Assembly (NCBI GenBank): GCA_902776975.1
Contig: CACYSI010000002.1
Coordinates: 66,873 to 101,384 of the forward strand
Length of the DNA stretch: 34,512 bases
Direction: 5' to 3'
DNA from: an uncultured Ruminococcus sp.
GTDB taxonomy: Bacteria > Bacillota > Clostridia > Oscillospirales > Acutalibacteraceae
Each line of letters begins with the position of its first letter. Within the stretch, counting starts at the first letter, position 1. The position numbers and the translations under genes are program-made. Of this stretch, positions 1 through 7,610 are shown one piece after another. The notes under the pieces were generated by a model. It was not told where the DNA came from. It saw only the letters and a list, made by a program, of their open reading frames with translations, and searched no databases.

Positions 1-27
1 TCCCCATAACGCCCCGCGTTATGGGGA
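1..27. terminator. Perfect GC-rich hairpin at window edge
   Basis: Twelve-base arms at 1-12 and 16-27 are exactly complementary around a CCC loop. The shape fits an intrinsic terminator of a gene left of the window, but the flanking T-run, if any, lies outside, so the direction is unknown. Confidence 0.5.
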
Positions 28-97
28 GAGGAGGAGCCGCAACACGAGGTCAAGGCATACCAACCGGATATGCCTACCGAGTGCAGCGAGCGACGAC

Positions 98-148
98 GAC
101 AACGCAGCTATGCGGAATTTAACGCAATAGATGTTAAAGGGTTTTATT
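98..148 (+). repeat. Intergenic repeat family A, copy 1 (partial)
   Basis: These 51 bases match 29845-29895 at 45 positions. Both contain GACAACGCAG, ATGCGGAATT and CGCAATAGAT in the same order and spacing. In the 29.8-kb copy this segment is the right arm of an inverted-repeat element; here no matching left arm is visible, so the copy looks partial or decayed. Confidence 0.7.
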
Positions 149-180
149 TGAAATTAGTATAAACATGCATCTACAGTCTT

Positions 181-212
181 TTGTCATTCTCAGCGCAGCG
201 AAGAATCTTATA
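181..212 (+). repeat. GTCATTCT...GAATCT type intergenic repeat
   Basis: The segment has the form GTCATTCTCAGCGCAGCGAA followed by GAATCTTA. A related version lies at 28967-28996. It is an imperfect dyad of a type I recognise from gut bacterial intergenic regions; its function is unknown. Confidence 0.5.
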
Positions 213-232
213 ATTTGCGCGATTTCCGACAA

Positions 233-262
233 ACAAAAAAAGCAGGCGTAGACCTGCTTTTA
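233..262 (-). terminator. Intrinsic terminator of rpsT
   Basis: Arms AGCAGG (241-246) and CCTGCT (253-258) extend through flanking A/T pairs. Read on the minus strand, the stem is followed by a T-run (complement of 235-240). It lies about 20 bp past the rpsT stop codon. Confidence 0.85.
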
Positions 263-280
263 GAGTTAATAATCCGTTGA

Positions 281-541
281 TCACGCTGAAGCGTTCAGGC
301 GCTTTGCGAGAGAAGACTTAGCTCTGGCAGCTGTGTTCTTGTGCATAAGACCCTTAGCGACAGCCTGGTCGATTTTCTTAGTAGCAAGACGAACAGCCTC
401 AGCCTTGTTATCAGCGTTTGTATCAACCGCAATGTACGCCTTCTTGACATAGGTCTTGAGAGCGGACTTGAGGGCTTTGTTCTGAGCTGTCTTGGTAGCG
501 ATGACCTTAACGCGCTTCTTAGCTGATTTGATATTAGGCAT
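281..541 (-). CDS. rpsT: Small ribosomal subunit protein bS20
   Basis: bS20 is a primary-binding protein of the 30S subunit that contacts 16S rRNA. The 86-residue product starts MPNIKSAKKRV, the classic N terminus of the family, and is rich in Lys and Ala with the expected all-helical pattern. The length is normal. A strong AAGGAGGTGG ribosome binding site lies just upstream of the ATG at 541. The gene is monocistronic: its own promoter lies at about 634-662 and a terminator lies at 233-262. No paralogue or frameshift is seen. The assignment is secure. Confidence 0.97.
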   Translation of the reverse strand: MPNIKSAKKRVKVIATKTAQNKALKSALKTYVKKAYIAVDTNADNKAEAVRLATKKIDQAVAKGLMHKNTAARAKSSLAKRLNASA

Positions 542-633
542 TGTCCCACCTCCTTAAAGATACAATAAATAGCAATCCGAAATCGGTTTAACACGGCGCC
601 GAAATCGGGGATACACGTTTTCACGTACAATAA

Positions 634-662
634 ATAATAACATTAATGGGCGTAAAATGCAA
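634..662 (-). promoter_or_regulatory. Promoter of rpsT
   Basis: On the minus strand, TTGCAT (complement of 657-662) and TATTAT (complement of 634-639) are separated by 17 bp. This places the start site near 627 and gives a leader of about 85 nt before the rpsT ATG. Confidence 0.6.
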
Positions 663-736
663 GTATTTTATTAAATTTCCGTATATTTTTTTCTCTCTTG
701 TATACGGCTTTCATCACGCCACAAGATATAGCGGGC

Positions 737-991
737 TTACTCGCCCCTTCTGCTCCTGAAGAACCATATCAAACATAAAATAAGCGCGACCAAGGCAACT
801 CCGCGGTATATCCAGCCGTATACGCCGCTCTTGAGATCAGCCGGAGATATGGTGTCTACCAGCTCCCATACAGCCATAAAGAACATGAAGCCCGACAGGA
901 TGAACAGTATCGGGGTACGGTTGCGCCGTATAGCGGTATACAGCAGGTAGCCCGCGATTAGCAGCCATACAGCCGCGTACAGATAGCCCAT
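737..991 (-). CDS. Small three-helix membrane protein
   Basis: The product has about 84 residues, with hydrophobic stretches near residues 3-22, 28-45 and 62-79 and a basic C-terminal tail ending RSRRGE. I do not recognise a named family. The ATG at 991 overlaps the stop codon of the upstream gene (TGATG), so the two are translationally coupled; a GTG at 994 is an alternative start. The neighbour has the same size and topology, so the pair could be related subunits of one small membrane complex. The conserved Trp and Glu in the second helix of both support common descent. Function unknown. Confidence 0.7.
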   Translation of the reverse strand: MGYLYAAVWLLIAGYLLYTAIRRNRTPILFILSGFMFFMAVWELVDTISPADLKSGVYGWIYRGVALVALILCLIWFFRSRRGE

Positions 992-1269
992 CACTTATCC
1001 CTCTTCTTTCGCTTAGACTTAGAAAGCGTCATCAGCAGCATGAAGATATAGTACACAACTATCAGTATCGTACCTATGCGGTTCACATATCCCGGCACCT
1101 GAGAGGTGGGATAGATATCGCAGATCAGATATGAGAAGATCTGCCACGCTCCCTCAAAGATGAGGTAGCACGCCATAGGTCTGAGCAGAGTTATCCTGCG
1201 AAAGTACGGCGTCAGCATTATGATAGCCGCCGCGAAGCACGCCACAGCGGACAGTATGGCAAGTATCAT
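991..1269 (-). CDS. Small three-helix membrane protein, partner of the next gene
   Basis: The 92-residue product has hydrophobic segments at about residues 1-22, 32-50 and 64-83 and ends in a strongly basic tail (KSKRKKRDK), suggesting a cytoplasmic C terminus. GGAGATGATAAT precedes the ATG. The stop codon overlaps the start of the following small membrane gene, so the two form a bicistron. Both carry an E-x-x-W/W-E-type patch in the second helix (FEGAWQ here, AVWELV in the partner). No recognised domain. Function unknown; small-protein transporter (SMR-like), regulator or structural roles cannot be told apart from sequence. Confidence 0.72.
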   Translation of the reverse strand: MILAILSAVACFAAAIIMLTPYFRRITLLRPMACYLIFEGAWQIFSYLICDIYPTSQVPGYVNRIGTILIVVYYIFMLLMTLSKSKRKKRDK

Positions 1270-1346
1270 TATATCATCTCCGAATCATATTATGTACACA
1301 GTATAGGCTTTTTGCCGATAAATGTCAATCTGATAATAACCCTCGT

Positions 1347-1643
1347 TCAGTGGTATCTTACCCTGAATCCCCTCTCGTCGGGATCTACGGTCAGAGTCTT
1401 GACCTCCATGCGGTCTATGCGTATGTAGGTGCCGCGCTCTATCGCGGCTATAACATCATCTATCTGACTCTCCGTGCCCTGTATCTCCATAGATACGGAG
1501 TCGTCATACTCATTACGCACCCAGCCCGTAGCGCCGTAGTGCTCAGCCGCCTGCATAGCCCTGTATCGAAAGCCCACTGCCTGCACCCAGCCGTAAAAAC
1601 GGATGTATTTTCGCACCTTTTGCTTCTTTCTAAACAAATCCAT
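1347..1643 (-). CDS. acyP: Acylphosphatase
   Basis: Acylphosphatases hydrolyse acyl-phosphates to carboxylate and phosphate. The 98-residue product carries the family signature as WVQAVGFRYRA (residues about 19-29; the Arg of GFR binds phosphate) and GWVRNEYD (about 40-47; the Asn positions the attacking water). In most members the first motif is VQGVGFR; here the first Gly is Ala. The N-terminal extension MDLFRKKQKVRK is basic. The gene ends 18 bp after the nitroreductase gene on the same strand, so they probably share a transcript. The family call is secure; the physiological substrate is unknown. Confidence 0.9.
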   Translation of the reverse strand: MDLFRKKQKVRKYIRFYGWVQAVGFRYRAMQAAEHYGATGWVRNEYDDSVSMEIQGTESQIDDVIAAIERGTYIRIDRMEVKTLTVDPDERGFRVRYH

Positions 1644-1661
1644 AAACTCCGCTCCCGATCA

Positions 1662-2177
1662 TCACAGGTATCTGACTATATCGTCTACTTGCTTGCTCTC
1701 GCCGTGCAGTCTCGCGGGCTTTGAGTCATCCGCGGGGTAGCCCAGAGTCATCAGCAGTACGGGAGTCTCGTCCTCGGGCAGAGAGAAAGCCGCCTTGACC
1801 TCGCTCGGTTTGAAGTAGTTGACCCAGCACGAACCTATACCGATGTTCCAAGCCGCGAGCATCATGTGGTCGGCTGCTATGCTGACGTCCTGTATACCCG
1901 CGCGGCAGCCCTCCTCGAGTGGGCTTTTCCAGTCCTCTGACTCTTTGAGAGCTATGATAAGCACCACAGGCGCGTCAAAGGCGCAGCGCGACAGCTCTCT
2001 GATCTTAGCTACGGCGCCGTCGCTTTTCAGCACATATATCCGCTGAGGCTGATAGTTACAGCCCGTAGGCGCAAGCATACCCGCCTCAAGTACAGCGCCC
2101 AGCTCATCATCCGTGAGCATATCCGGCTTATATTTGCGTACAGAGTACCTCTCTCTGATGACCTTATCAAATTCCAT
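1662..2177 (-). CDS. Nitroreductase family FMN-dependent oxidoreductase
   Basis: A 171-residue protein of the nitroreductase superfamily, flavoenzymes that use NAD(P)H to reduce nitro compounds, quinones or unknown substrates. The N-terminal RYSVRKYKPD motif supplies FMN phosphate contacts. APTGCNYQPQR (about residue 36) and the central GIGSCWVNYF (about 113) are typical, as is the C-terminal LGYPADDSKPAR. The length fits the short, single-domain subfamily that works as a homodimer. AAGGAGA lies just upstream of the ATG. It is followed by the acylphosphatase gene. The natural substrate cannot be inferred. Confidence 0.9.
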   Translation of the reverse strand: MEFDKVIRERYSVRKYKPDMLTDDELGAVLEAGMLAPTGCNYQPQRIYVLKSDGAVAKIRELSRCAFDAPVVLIIALKESEDWKSPLEEGCRAGIQDVSIAADHMMLAAWNIGIGSCWVNYFKPSEVKAAFSLPEDETPVLLMTLGYPADDSKPARLHGESKQVDDIVRYL

Positions 2178-2277
2178 GATTATCTCTCCTTATGATCTTT
2201 TATCAATAATAACACAGCCTGACGATTATTTCTATCCTTTACGATAATAAATCGGATATATTTTCAAAGTCAAAACA

Positions 2278-2310
2278 GCTCCCGCGTCGTGGTCGAAGCG
2301 GGAGCAAAGC
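2278..2310 (-). terminator. Intrinsic terminator of the beta-helix lipoprotein gene
   Basis: Perfect 8-bp arms GCTCCCGC (2278-2285) and GCGGGAGC (2298-2305) are followed on the minus strand by TGTTTTGA. The structure lies about 35 bp beyond the stop codon at 2340. Confidence 0.75.
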
Positions 2311-2339
2311 ATTTGTCATTATATTATTACTATGTTTTA

Positions 2340-3776
2340 TCATTCGGGCTTTGCGGGAGGTGTACCGCCCGAGTGACCTCCGCCCTCGCCGGGCTTATCG
2401 GGAGCGCCGCCGCCCGAGCTGCTTGTCGTAAACTCGACAGCGCTGCCCGTAGAAGCCGTGCCCGCGGTATAGGCGACTCCGCCTACATACAGGGTGTGTC
2501 CGTTGAGGTCTATGCTGTCCGCGTCGCAGGTGAGAGAGCTTATATAGCTGTCCGCGGTCAGCGTCCACTTAGAGCCGCCGTTGAGCTCTACATATACCTC
2601 GCCCGCGCTGCCGTCGGAATTTATCGCGCCGTTGAAGCTCGATTTATCCTTCAGATACAGGTTCAGCACGCTGATATCGTCCACGATCATATCGCCGTTG
2701 ATCGTCTGCTTTGACGCGTTTAGGTTGACCTGTCCGCCGTTGGAGCCGTCGCTGCCCCAGCCTGCCGCCGCGGCTCTGAGAAAGACGCCGTCCGTATCGT
2801 TGTTGACTATATCCGCTCCCGTCAGACTGATATCGGTGGCGGTGTTGTTGACGAAGAAGATATCGCCGTTTGCGTTAGTGAGCGTACCGCCGTTCATGGT
2901 GAAAGACGATGTGCCCTGCGCCGCGTCGCCCGACATACTCTGATATATCATCACAGCCTGATACCGGCTCGACTTATCGCTGTTTTTCTTGTTGTTGTCG
3001 GCGTTCAAGGTAACATTGTTGAGTGTGACGCTGTTCTTGCCCTCTACCACTACCCCCTGAGACGCCGTCGAGGTCAGCGTCGCGTCATCCACGGTGATAT
3101 CGGCGGTCGAATAGATCACAGGCGATCCTGTACCCGAGGTCGTGTAGTTACCGCCCGATACGTTCACGTCGCCGCCGCCTCTGTCAGAGCGGATAGCCGC
3201 CGAGGAGTTGCCCGAGGTCGTCACGGTCAAGTCTTTTGCGTTCATCGTACCGCCGCCGGTGGTCATCAAGCCTCCCGAGCAGTTGCCCGAGGTCTCGATA
3301 TAGCTGTTTGAGATATTCACCGTCGTTCCGCTGCCGTAGCTGAACACGGCGTTGGCGTGAGTACCGTCCGTCTTGATGACCATATCGCTCAGGTCGAGCG
3401 TGCCGCCGTTTGTCGCGAACAAAGCTGCGTTATCTCCGTAAAAATCAGCCTCGTCGCCGCTGTCGCTGTCGCCTGTTTTGACGACCTTGGTGTTTTTGTA
3501 GGTCACGGTCTCACCGTCGGCGAGTATCGCGTGCTCGCCGCCTGCGCTGTTCTCTATCGTTTCGTTGACAGTGATATCGCCCTCAGACAGAGCCTTTACC
3601 TCCGTCTGTGTCGCTGTCTGTACGGCAGCGTCAGTCGCCGCCTGTGATGCTGCTGTCGTCGAACTCTCGTCTGCTGTCGAGACGCCGTTGTTCGCCGCGC
3701 ATCCTGCCGCACCCGCTGTCATCAGTACCGCTAAGAGCGCCGCGCCCGCTTTTATCAAATGTTTATTGTTTTTCAT
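2340..3776 (-). CDS. Secreted lipoprotein with parallel beta-helix-like repeats
   Basis: A 478-residue exported protein. The N terminus is a lipoprotein signal with a lipobox ending AAGC (Cys26), then a Ser/Thr/Ala-rich linker to about residue 60. Residues of about 65-430 contain many short strands rich in Asn, Gly, Thr and Asp with recurring patterns such as 'VNISNSYI', 'VTLNNVTL' and 'SFTMNGGTL', as in right-handed parallel beta-helices (pectate-lyase-like or adhesin-type). The C terminus is a Gly/Pro-rich low-complexity tail ending PPAKPE. AGGAGGT precedes the ATG. No catalytic motif is visible, so a surface adhesin or polysaccharide-contact role is an inference; a lyase is possible but unsupported. 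It is probably monocistronic. Confidence 0.8.
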   Translation of the reverse strand: MKNNKHLIKAGAALLAVLMTAGAAGCAANNGVSTADESSTTAASQAATDAAVQTATQTEVKALSEGDITVNETIENSAGGEHAILADGETVTYKNTKVVKTGDSDSGDEADFYGDNAALFATNGGTLDLSDMVIKTDGTHANAVFSYGSGTTVNISNSYIETSGNCSGGLMTTGGGTMNAKDLTVTTSGNSSAAIRSDRGGGDVNVSGGNYTTSGTGSPVIYSTADITVDDATLTSTASQGVVVEGKNSVTLNNVTLNADNNKKNSDKSSRYQAVMIYQSMSGDAAQGTSSFTMNGGTLTNANGDIFFVNNTATDISLTGADIVNNDTDGVFLRAAAAGWGSDGSNGGQVNLNASKQTINGDMIVDDISVLNLYLKDKSSFNGAINSDGSAGEVYVELNGGSKWTLTADSYISSLTCDADSIDLNGHTLYVGGVAYTAGTASTGSAVEFTTSSSGGGAPDKPGEGGGHSGGTPPAKPE

Positions 3777-3910
3777 TTCGCATACCTCCTGTATGTTTGA
3801 TGTCTATATCATAGCCCAATATTATGACAGCGGTTTGACGCTATCGTGAAAGGTATGTGAAAAAACGCTCGCATGTACATATTATCCAAATAACCTCCCT
3901 TATTTTTGGA

Positions 3911-3939
3911 TTGCAAGAGCTTTTTGCGTATGATAAAAT
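3911..3939 (+). promoter_or_regulatory. Promoter of the LtrA-like gene
   Basis: TTGCAA (3911-3916) and TAAAAT (3934-3939) are separated by 17 bp, upstream of the gene at 3988 on the same strand. Confidence 0.55.
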
Positions 3940-3987
3940 AAAATCAACATAAAGATTCGAAAAACGGGGAGTGAACAGATCAAAAAT

Positions 3988-5163
3988 ATGTCAAAATCAA
4001 GTAAACCCGCTTTATCGGTGCTTTCAAAACAAAAAGAAGAGAAAAAGGTCGAGTATCTTGAGCTGATCTACGACCTTATCTTTGTATACATAGTCGGGCG
4101 CAACAACTCTCTGCTGAGCCATACCGAGGGCGGCTTCATCCCGGGAGGTGTGTTCTTCGCCTATATGCTCAGCACGCTCGCCATCATCCAGATATGGAAC
4201 TTCAGCACCTTCTATATCAACCTGTACGGCCGCAACAGCGTACGCGACCACATCTTCCTATGCGTCAATATGTATCTGCTGTACCATATGGCAGACGGAA
4301 TCACCCTTGTATGGCAGTCGTCATTCTACCGCTACTGCGTAGCGTGGATACTGATACTGCTAAACCTCGGCATACAGCACATCATCGAGCTGCGCAACCA
4401 CCCCGACGAGCCCGATCATTGTCGTCAGCTCAAGCGCAAAGCGACGGTGCTGTTCATCGAGGCTGCGCTGGTAGGCGTACATATGCTGATATTCAGCCAA
4501 ACAGGCGTGTCCACAGCCTATGTGCCTATACTCTTCGGCATATTCGCCACCTCTCTGTCGGGCAGGATCAGCGCAAAGGTGCCCGTAGACTTCGCCCACC
4601 TCACCGAGCGCGCGATGCTGTATGTCGTATTCACCTTCGGCGAGATGATCATCGTCATAGCCTCATACTTCAGCGGAGAGCTGACCCTTAACACTATATA
4701 CTTCTCGCTGATGGCGTTTTTGATAGTAGTGGGGCTGTTCCTGACCTACGGCGTGATGTACAACCGCATCATAGACCGCGAGCGGCAGACGGTCGGCACA
4801 GGCTATATGCTGATCCATGTCTTTCTGATACTCGCGCTCAACAACATCTCCGTAGCGCTGGAGTTCATGCGTGACGAAGAGGTCGCGCTTATGCCCAAGA
4901 CCCTTTTTCTATCCGCTTCGTTTGTAGCATATTTCATCTTCATGTTCCTGCTCGCGATCCGGTCCAAAAAGCGCTGCGCCTTCAACCTGAGATTCGCTCT
5001 GACCATGATAGCGGTAGGCGTCAGCTTTGTGCTGCTGATGCTGCTGTTCAGCGGCATGATGTACGTCAACATCGCCGTCACGGTGCTGTATGTCTACGGC
5101 ATCTTCATAACCCTGTATCTAAAGAGCCGCCAGGCAGATCCTCCCGCGCCGTCTTTGATCTGA
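3988..5163 (+). CDS. LtrA-like (low temperature requirement A) membrane protein
   Basis: A 391-residue polytopic membrane protein with about ten hydrophobic segments. The start of the conserved domain, KKVEYLELIYDLIFVYIVGR, corresponds to the family hallmark 'VE-x-FFDLVFV', and FTFGEMIIVIAS corresponds to the 'F-x-LGE' motif. The family is named after a Listeria locus; its biochemical role is not established. The ribosome binding site (GGGGAGTG) is unusually far from the ATG, about 14 nt, so initiation may be weak. A promoter lies upstream and a strong terminator follows, so the gene stands alone. The family assignment is good; the function is open. Confidence 0.85.
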   Translation: MSKSSKPALSVLSKQKEEKKVEYLELIYDLIFVYIVGRNNSLLSHTEGGFIPGGVFFAYMLSTLAIIQIWNFSTFYINLYGRNSVRDHIFLCVNMYLLYHMADGITLVWQSSFYRYCVAWILILLNLGIQHIIELRNHPDEPDHCRQLKRKATVLFIEAALVGVHMLIFSQTGVSTAYVPILFGIFATSLSGRISAKVPVDFAHLTERAMLYVVFTFGEMIIVIASYFSGELTLNTIYFSLMAFLIVVGLFLTYGVMYNRIIDRERQTVGTGYMLIHVFLILALNNISVALEFMRDEEVALMPKTLFLSASFVAYFIFMFLLAIRSKKRCAFNLRFALTMIAVGVSFVLLMLLFSGMMYVNIAVTVLYVYGIFITLYLKSRQADPPAPSLI

Positions 5164-5187
5164 CTGAAATAAAACCTGCAAAAGCAT

Positions 5188-5226
5188 CAAAAAGGGGACG
5201 TCATCCGGCGTCCCCTTAATATTTTG
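5188..5226 (+). terminator. Intrinsic terminator after the LtrA-like gene
   Basis: AAGGGGACG pairs with CGTCCCCTT around a short loop (about 5192-5216), followed by AATATTTTG. It lies 25-30 bp after the stop codon. Confidence 0.85.
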
Positions 5227-5478
5227 TATATACAGAGCCTATCCCTTCGGCAATCGGAAGTCACAGCCGCGAATCAAAAATATTCCGAGCTATGCGGCTT
5301 ACAGATTGTAAGGGCGACGTCTTTACCCACCCGTTCGCCGCAGGCGACATAACACAAACGCCTCATACAACCGACACATCGGATATAATATCGGGGTTTC
5401 AGCTTCGGCGCGCGGCACTCGCTGTACGGCGGTAGGGTCAGGCACGCGTGCCGCGACCCTCCCCTACAAAAAGTATAT
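5227..5478. other. Gene-free stretch with palindromic repeat debris
   Basis: No credible gene is seen. The segment holds the dyad GTAGGGTC...GACCCTCCCCTAC (about 5431-5467), which resembles other GTAGGG...CCCTCCC hairpins at 9620-9645 and 23319-23344, and smaller dyads near 5309-5345. It appears to be an accumulation of small intergenic repeat elements. Confidence 0.5.
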
Positions 5479-5548
5479 ACTACCAACCAACTACCAACCG
5501 TCAACTACTAACCACCAACTACCAACTACTAACCACCAACTAATCCCT
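5479..5548. repeat. Seven-nt periodic array upstream of hrcA
   Basis: About ten consecutive 7-nt units of the form ACCAACT or ACTAACC (for example units at 5507, 5514, 5521, 5528 and 5535). The array ends about 30 bp before the -35 box of the heat-shock promoter. It shares its period with arrays near dnaK, ddl, murF, xth and metG. Confidence 0.8.
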
Positions 5549-5576
5549 GCTTTACAAAAAATTCACAAATAAAATA

Positions 5577-5604
5577 TTGACTTTTTCTGATTTTCGGTTA
5601 TACT
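5577..5604 (+). promoter_or_regulatory. Vegetative promoter of the hrcA-grpE-dnaK-dnaJ operon
   Basis: TTGACT (5577-5582) and TATACT (5599-5604) are separated by 16 bp. The predicted start, near 5611, lies just before the CIRCE operator, so HrcA bound there would block initiation or early elongation. Confidence 0.85.
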
Positions 5605-5616
5605 AAGTATTGTAAG

Positions 5617-5643
5617 TTAGCACTCGACCGCTTAGAGTGCTAA
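5617..5643 (+). promoter_or_regulatory. CIRCE operator (HrcA binding site)
   Basis: TTAGCACTC (5617-5625), a 9-nt spacer, and GAGTGCTAA (5635-5643) match the CIRCE consensus exactly. HrcA represses from this element and is released under heat shock; the first gene of this operon is hrcA, giving autoregulation. Confidence 0.98.
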
Positions 5644-5693
5644 CCGATAAGAAACAAGCGCTCCGATGTCCGGCTGCAAAGGAGGCGAACGGT

Positions 5694-6713
5694 ATGGGGC
5701 TCGCATTACGAAAAGAGAAGATACTGTCCGCCGTAGTCGAGAAGTACATCGAATCGGGTGAGCCGATAGGCTCCAAGGCGCTGCAGACGCTGACCGACCT
5801 CGGGGTATCGTCCGCGACCATACGCAACGAGCTAAAGGCGCTTGACGACGAGGGCTACCTCTTCCAGCCGCACACATCGGCAGGCAGAGTACCCACTAAG
5901 GCGGGCTACCGCTACTATATAGATAACCTGATGCGGCCCGCGCTGCTTTCAGAGAGACTGCGCGAGAATATCGAGCGAGGCATCCGATCGGGCTCACAGA
6001 CTCCCGAGAGCATCCTCAGCCGCGCTGTAGGGGCTCTGGCACAGCTCAGCGATGCCGCCGCGGCGGCTACCACCCCCTCATCCGACGACGCTCGAGTCCA
6101 CCGCATACGCTTCGTATCCACGGGCAGACACACATCCATGGCTGTTCTGGTAGCGTCCAACGGCATCGTACAGTCAAGGCTGTTCAGATGTGAGTTCGTG
6201 CTCACGCCTCAGCTGCTCACCATGTTCGACAAGGCTGTCAACGAGGAGTTCGCGGGCGTAAGGCTCAGCGACATTACCAAAGGCTTTTTGCAGTCGGCTG
6301 CGTCCGGCATGGGCGAGCTGACGCTGTTCATTCCCGATGTTCTGGTCGCGATATATGACGCGGTACAGAGCGCTCTGGAGATCAACGTGACCGTATCGGG
6401 ACAGACTAACCTGCTGTTCTCCGACGCTTACGACTTCAACGGCGCGCGCAACGCGATACGGTTCCTCGGCGATACCAAGAGCCTGTCGGGACTGCTCAAC
6501 AACAGCCGCGCCAATACTATATATATAGGCGATGAGTCGGGTATAGCGGAGCTCAAAGACAGCGCCGTGATAGCGGCTCGATATGAGATCGGCGGCAGCA
6601 ACGCCGGAGCGGTAGCAGTCATAGCTCCGCTGAGGATAGACTATAAAACCATTATGAGCGAGGTCATCTTCGCCGCGGGATGTGTATCGCGGGCGATCGG
6701 CGATCTGCTGTAG
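5694..6713 (+). CDS. hrcA: Heat-inducible transcription repressor HrcA
   Basis: HrcA binds CIRCE and represses chaperone genes; its activity depends on the GroE chaperonin in known systems. The start at 5694 (MGLALRKEKIL) is chosen because AAAGGAGG lies 9 nt upstream; the reading frame is open 57 bp further, but that extension overlaps CIRCE. The product is 339 residues, normal length. The N-terminal winged helix contains VSSATIRNELKALDDEGYL (about residues 38-56) and the HTSAGRVPTKAGYRYYID segment. The C-terminal GAF-like domain has the GNLL-type region (GQTNLLF). The stop codon TAG is formed at the left border of a MITE-like insertion. First gene of the heat-shock operon. Confidence 0.97.
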   Translation: MGLALRKEKILSAVVEKYIESGEPIGSKALQTLTDLGVSSATIRNELKALDDEGYLFQPHTSAGRVPTKAGYRYYIDNLMRPALLSERLRENIERGIRSGSQTPESILSRAVGALAQLSDAAAAATTPSSDDARVHRIRFVSTGRHTSMAVLVASNGIVQSRLFRCEFVLTPQLLTMFDKAVNEEFAGVRLSDITKGFLQSAASGMGELTLFIPDVLVAIYDAVQSALEINVTVSGQTNLLFSDAYDFNGARNAIRFLGDTKSLSGLLNNSRANTIYIGDESGIAELKDSAVIAARYEIGGSNAGAVAVIAPLRIDYKTIMSEVIFAAGCVSRAIGDLL

Positions 6714-6988
6714 GGCAGAACAGACAAATACAAACTCGCTTTCTATCACGCTGTTTCTGCAATTTCCGGCTTGTCGGTCTTGACAGGCGCCAGCCTGTCT
6801 GCGACCTCCGCACCGCAACTTGCTAAAAAACTCGTTGATAGAAAGTCCAAAGGAGTTTAGCTGAGTCAGATTTTTGTCTGACCGAGGCAAAAGCACAGTA
6901 AACCCTGACGGGTTTACGAGCATTTTAACAAAGGACAGGCAGAAATATGACTGGCTAAACCGGGTTCGTATTTATCTGTTCTGCCCTA
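6711..6988. mobile_element. MITE-like element with TA duplication between hrcA and grpE
   Basis: A 274-bp non-coding element (6713-6986) has terminal inverted repeats that match at about 24 of 28 positions, beginning GGGCAGAACAGA. It is flanked by TA on both sides (6711-6712 and 6987-6988), as expected for IS630/Tc1-mariner-type insertion. An inner dyad CTTTCTATCA/TGATAGAAAG brackets the left part, and a segment around 6775-6815 in reverse resembles repeat family A at 29.8 kb. No transposase is encoded. Removing the element and one TA would restore a TAA stop for hrcA directly joined to GGAGTG, the grpE ribosome binding site. Confidence 0.82.
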
Positions 6989-7002
6989 AGGAGTGATTAT
7001 CC

Positions 7003-7569
7003 ATGAAGAAAGAAAAGAAGAAGCCCGAGACCGAAGAGACCGCCAAGGTCGAGGATCAGGCAGAAAAGGTCGAAGAAACAGCTCAACAGCCCGAGCAGGA
7101 GCAGGAGAGCACGGAGCCTACAGCCGAAGAAAAGCTCACAGAGGAGCTGAAAGCCGAGAAAGACAAGTATCTGAGGCTGTACGCGGAGTATGAGAACTAC
7201 CGCAAGCGCACCTCGGCAGAGAAGCTCCAGATCTACGACGACGCTACCGCGAGAGCGATCAAGGAGCTGCTGCCCTTAGCGGACAGCATGACCAACGCTC
7301 TCTCACAGTTCGAGGGCAAGGATGTCCCCGAAGAGTTCAAAAAGGGCATGGAGCTGATAGCTCAGCAGCTCAGCAAGTGCTTTGAAAAGCTCAAGGTCGA
7401 GCCTTTCTGCGAGATAGGCGATACGTTCGATCCCGAGCTGCACAACGCGGTCTCCATGACCGAGGATGAGAGCCTGCCGCAGAACTCTGTAGCCGCCGTA
7501 TACCAAAAGGGCTACAAAATAGGCGACAAGATCATCCGCCACGCTATGGTAGTAGTAGCGAACGCGTAA
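7003..7569 (+). CDS. grpE: Nucleotide exchange factor GrpE
   Basis: GrpE releases ADP from DnaK and so drives the chaperone cycle. The 188-residue product begins with a highly charged Lys/Glu/Gln-rich region (to about residue 45), then a long coiled coil with the conserved AEYENYRKRTSAEK (about 61-74), and ends in the beta-domain with FDPELHNAVSM and GYKIGDKIIRHAMVVVA. Length and motifs are normal. AAGGAG lies 9 nt before the ATG and abuts the right end of the MITE-like element, so translation signals survived the insertion. Second gene of the operon. Confidence 0.97.
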   Translation: MKKEKKKPETEETAKVEDQAEKVEETAQQPEQEQESTEPTAEEKLTEELKAEKDKYLRLYAEYENYRKRTSAEKLQIYDDATARAIKELLPLADSMTNALSQFEGKDVPEEFKKGMELIAQQLSKCFEKLKVEPFCEIGDTFDPELHNAVSMTEDESLPQNSVAAVYQKGYKIGDKIIRHAMVVVANA

Positions 7570-7610
7570 ATATAGGCGAAGACAACTTCACCGTTGATCA
7601 TATAAATAAT

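Noticed and set aside
5274-5504. 76-codon minus-strand frame in the spacer before hrcA
   Set aside because: It crosses hairpin repeats and the heptamer array, and its composition is not protein-like.
5479-5548. Possible CRISPR or minisatellite
   Set aside because: Units are only 7 nt with no spacers of regular length and no cas genes.
6174-6923. 249-codon minus-strand frame over the end of hrcA and the MITE-like element
   Set aside because: Mostly antisense to hrcA; the extension into the element has no start signals and no transposase-like motifs.
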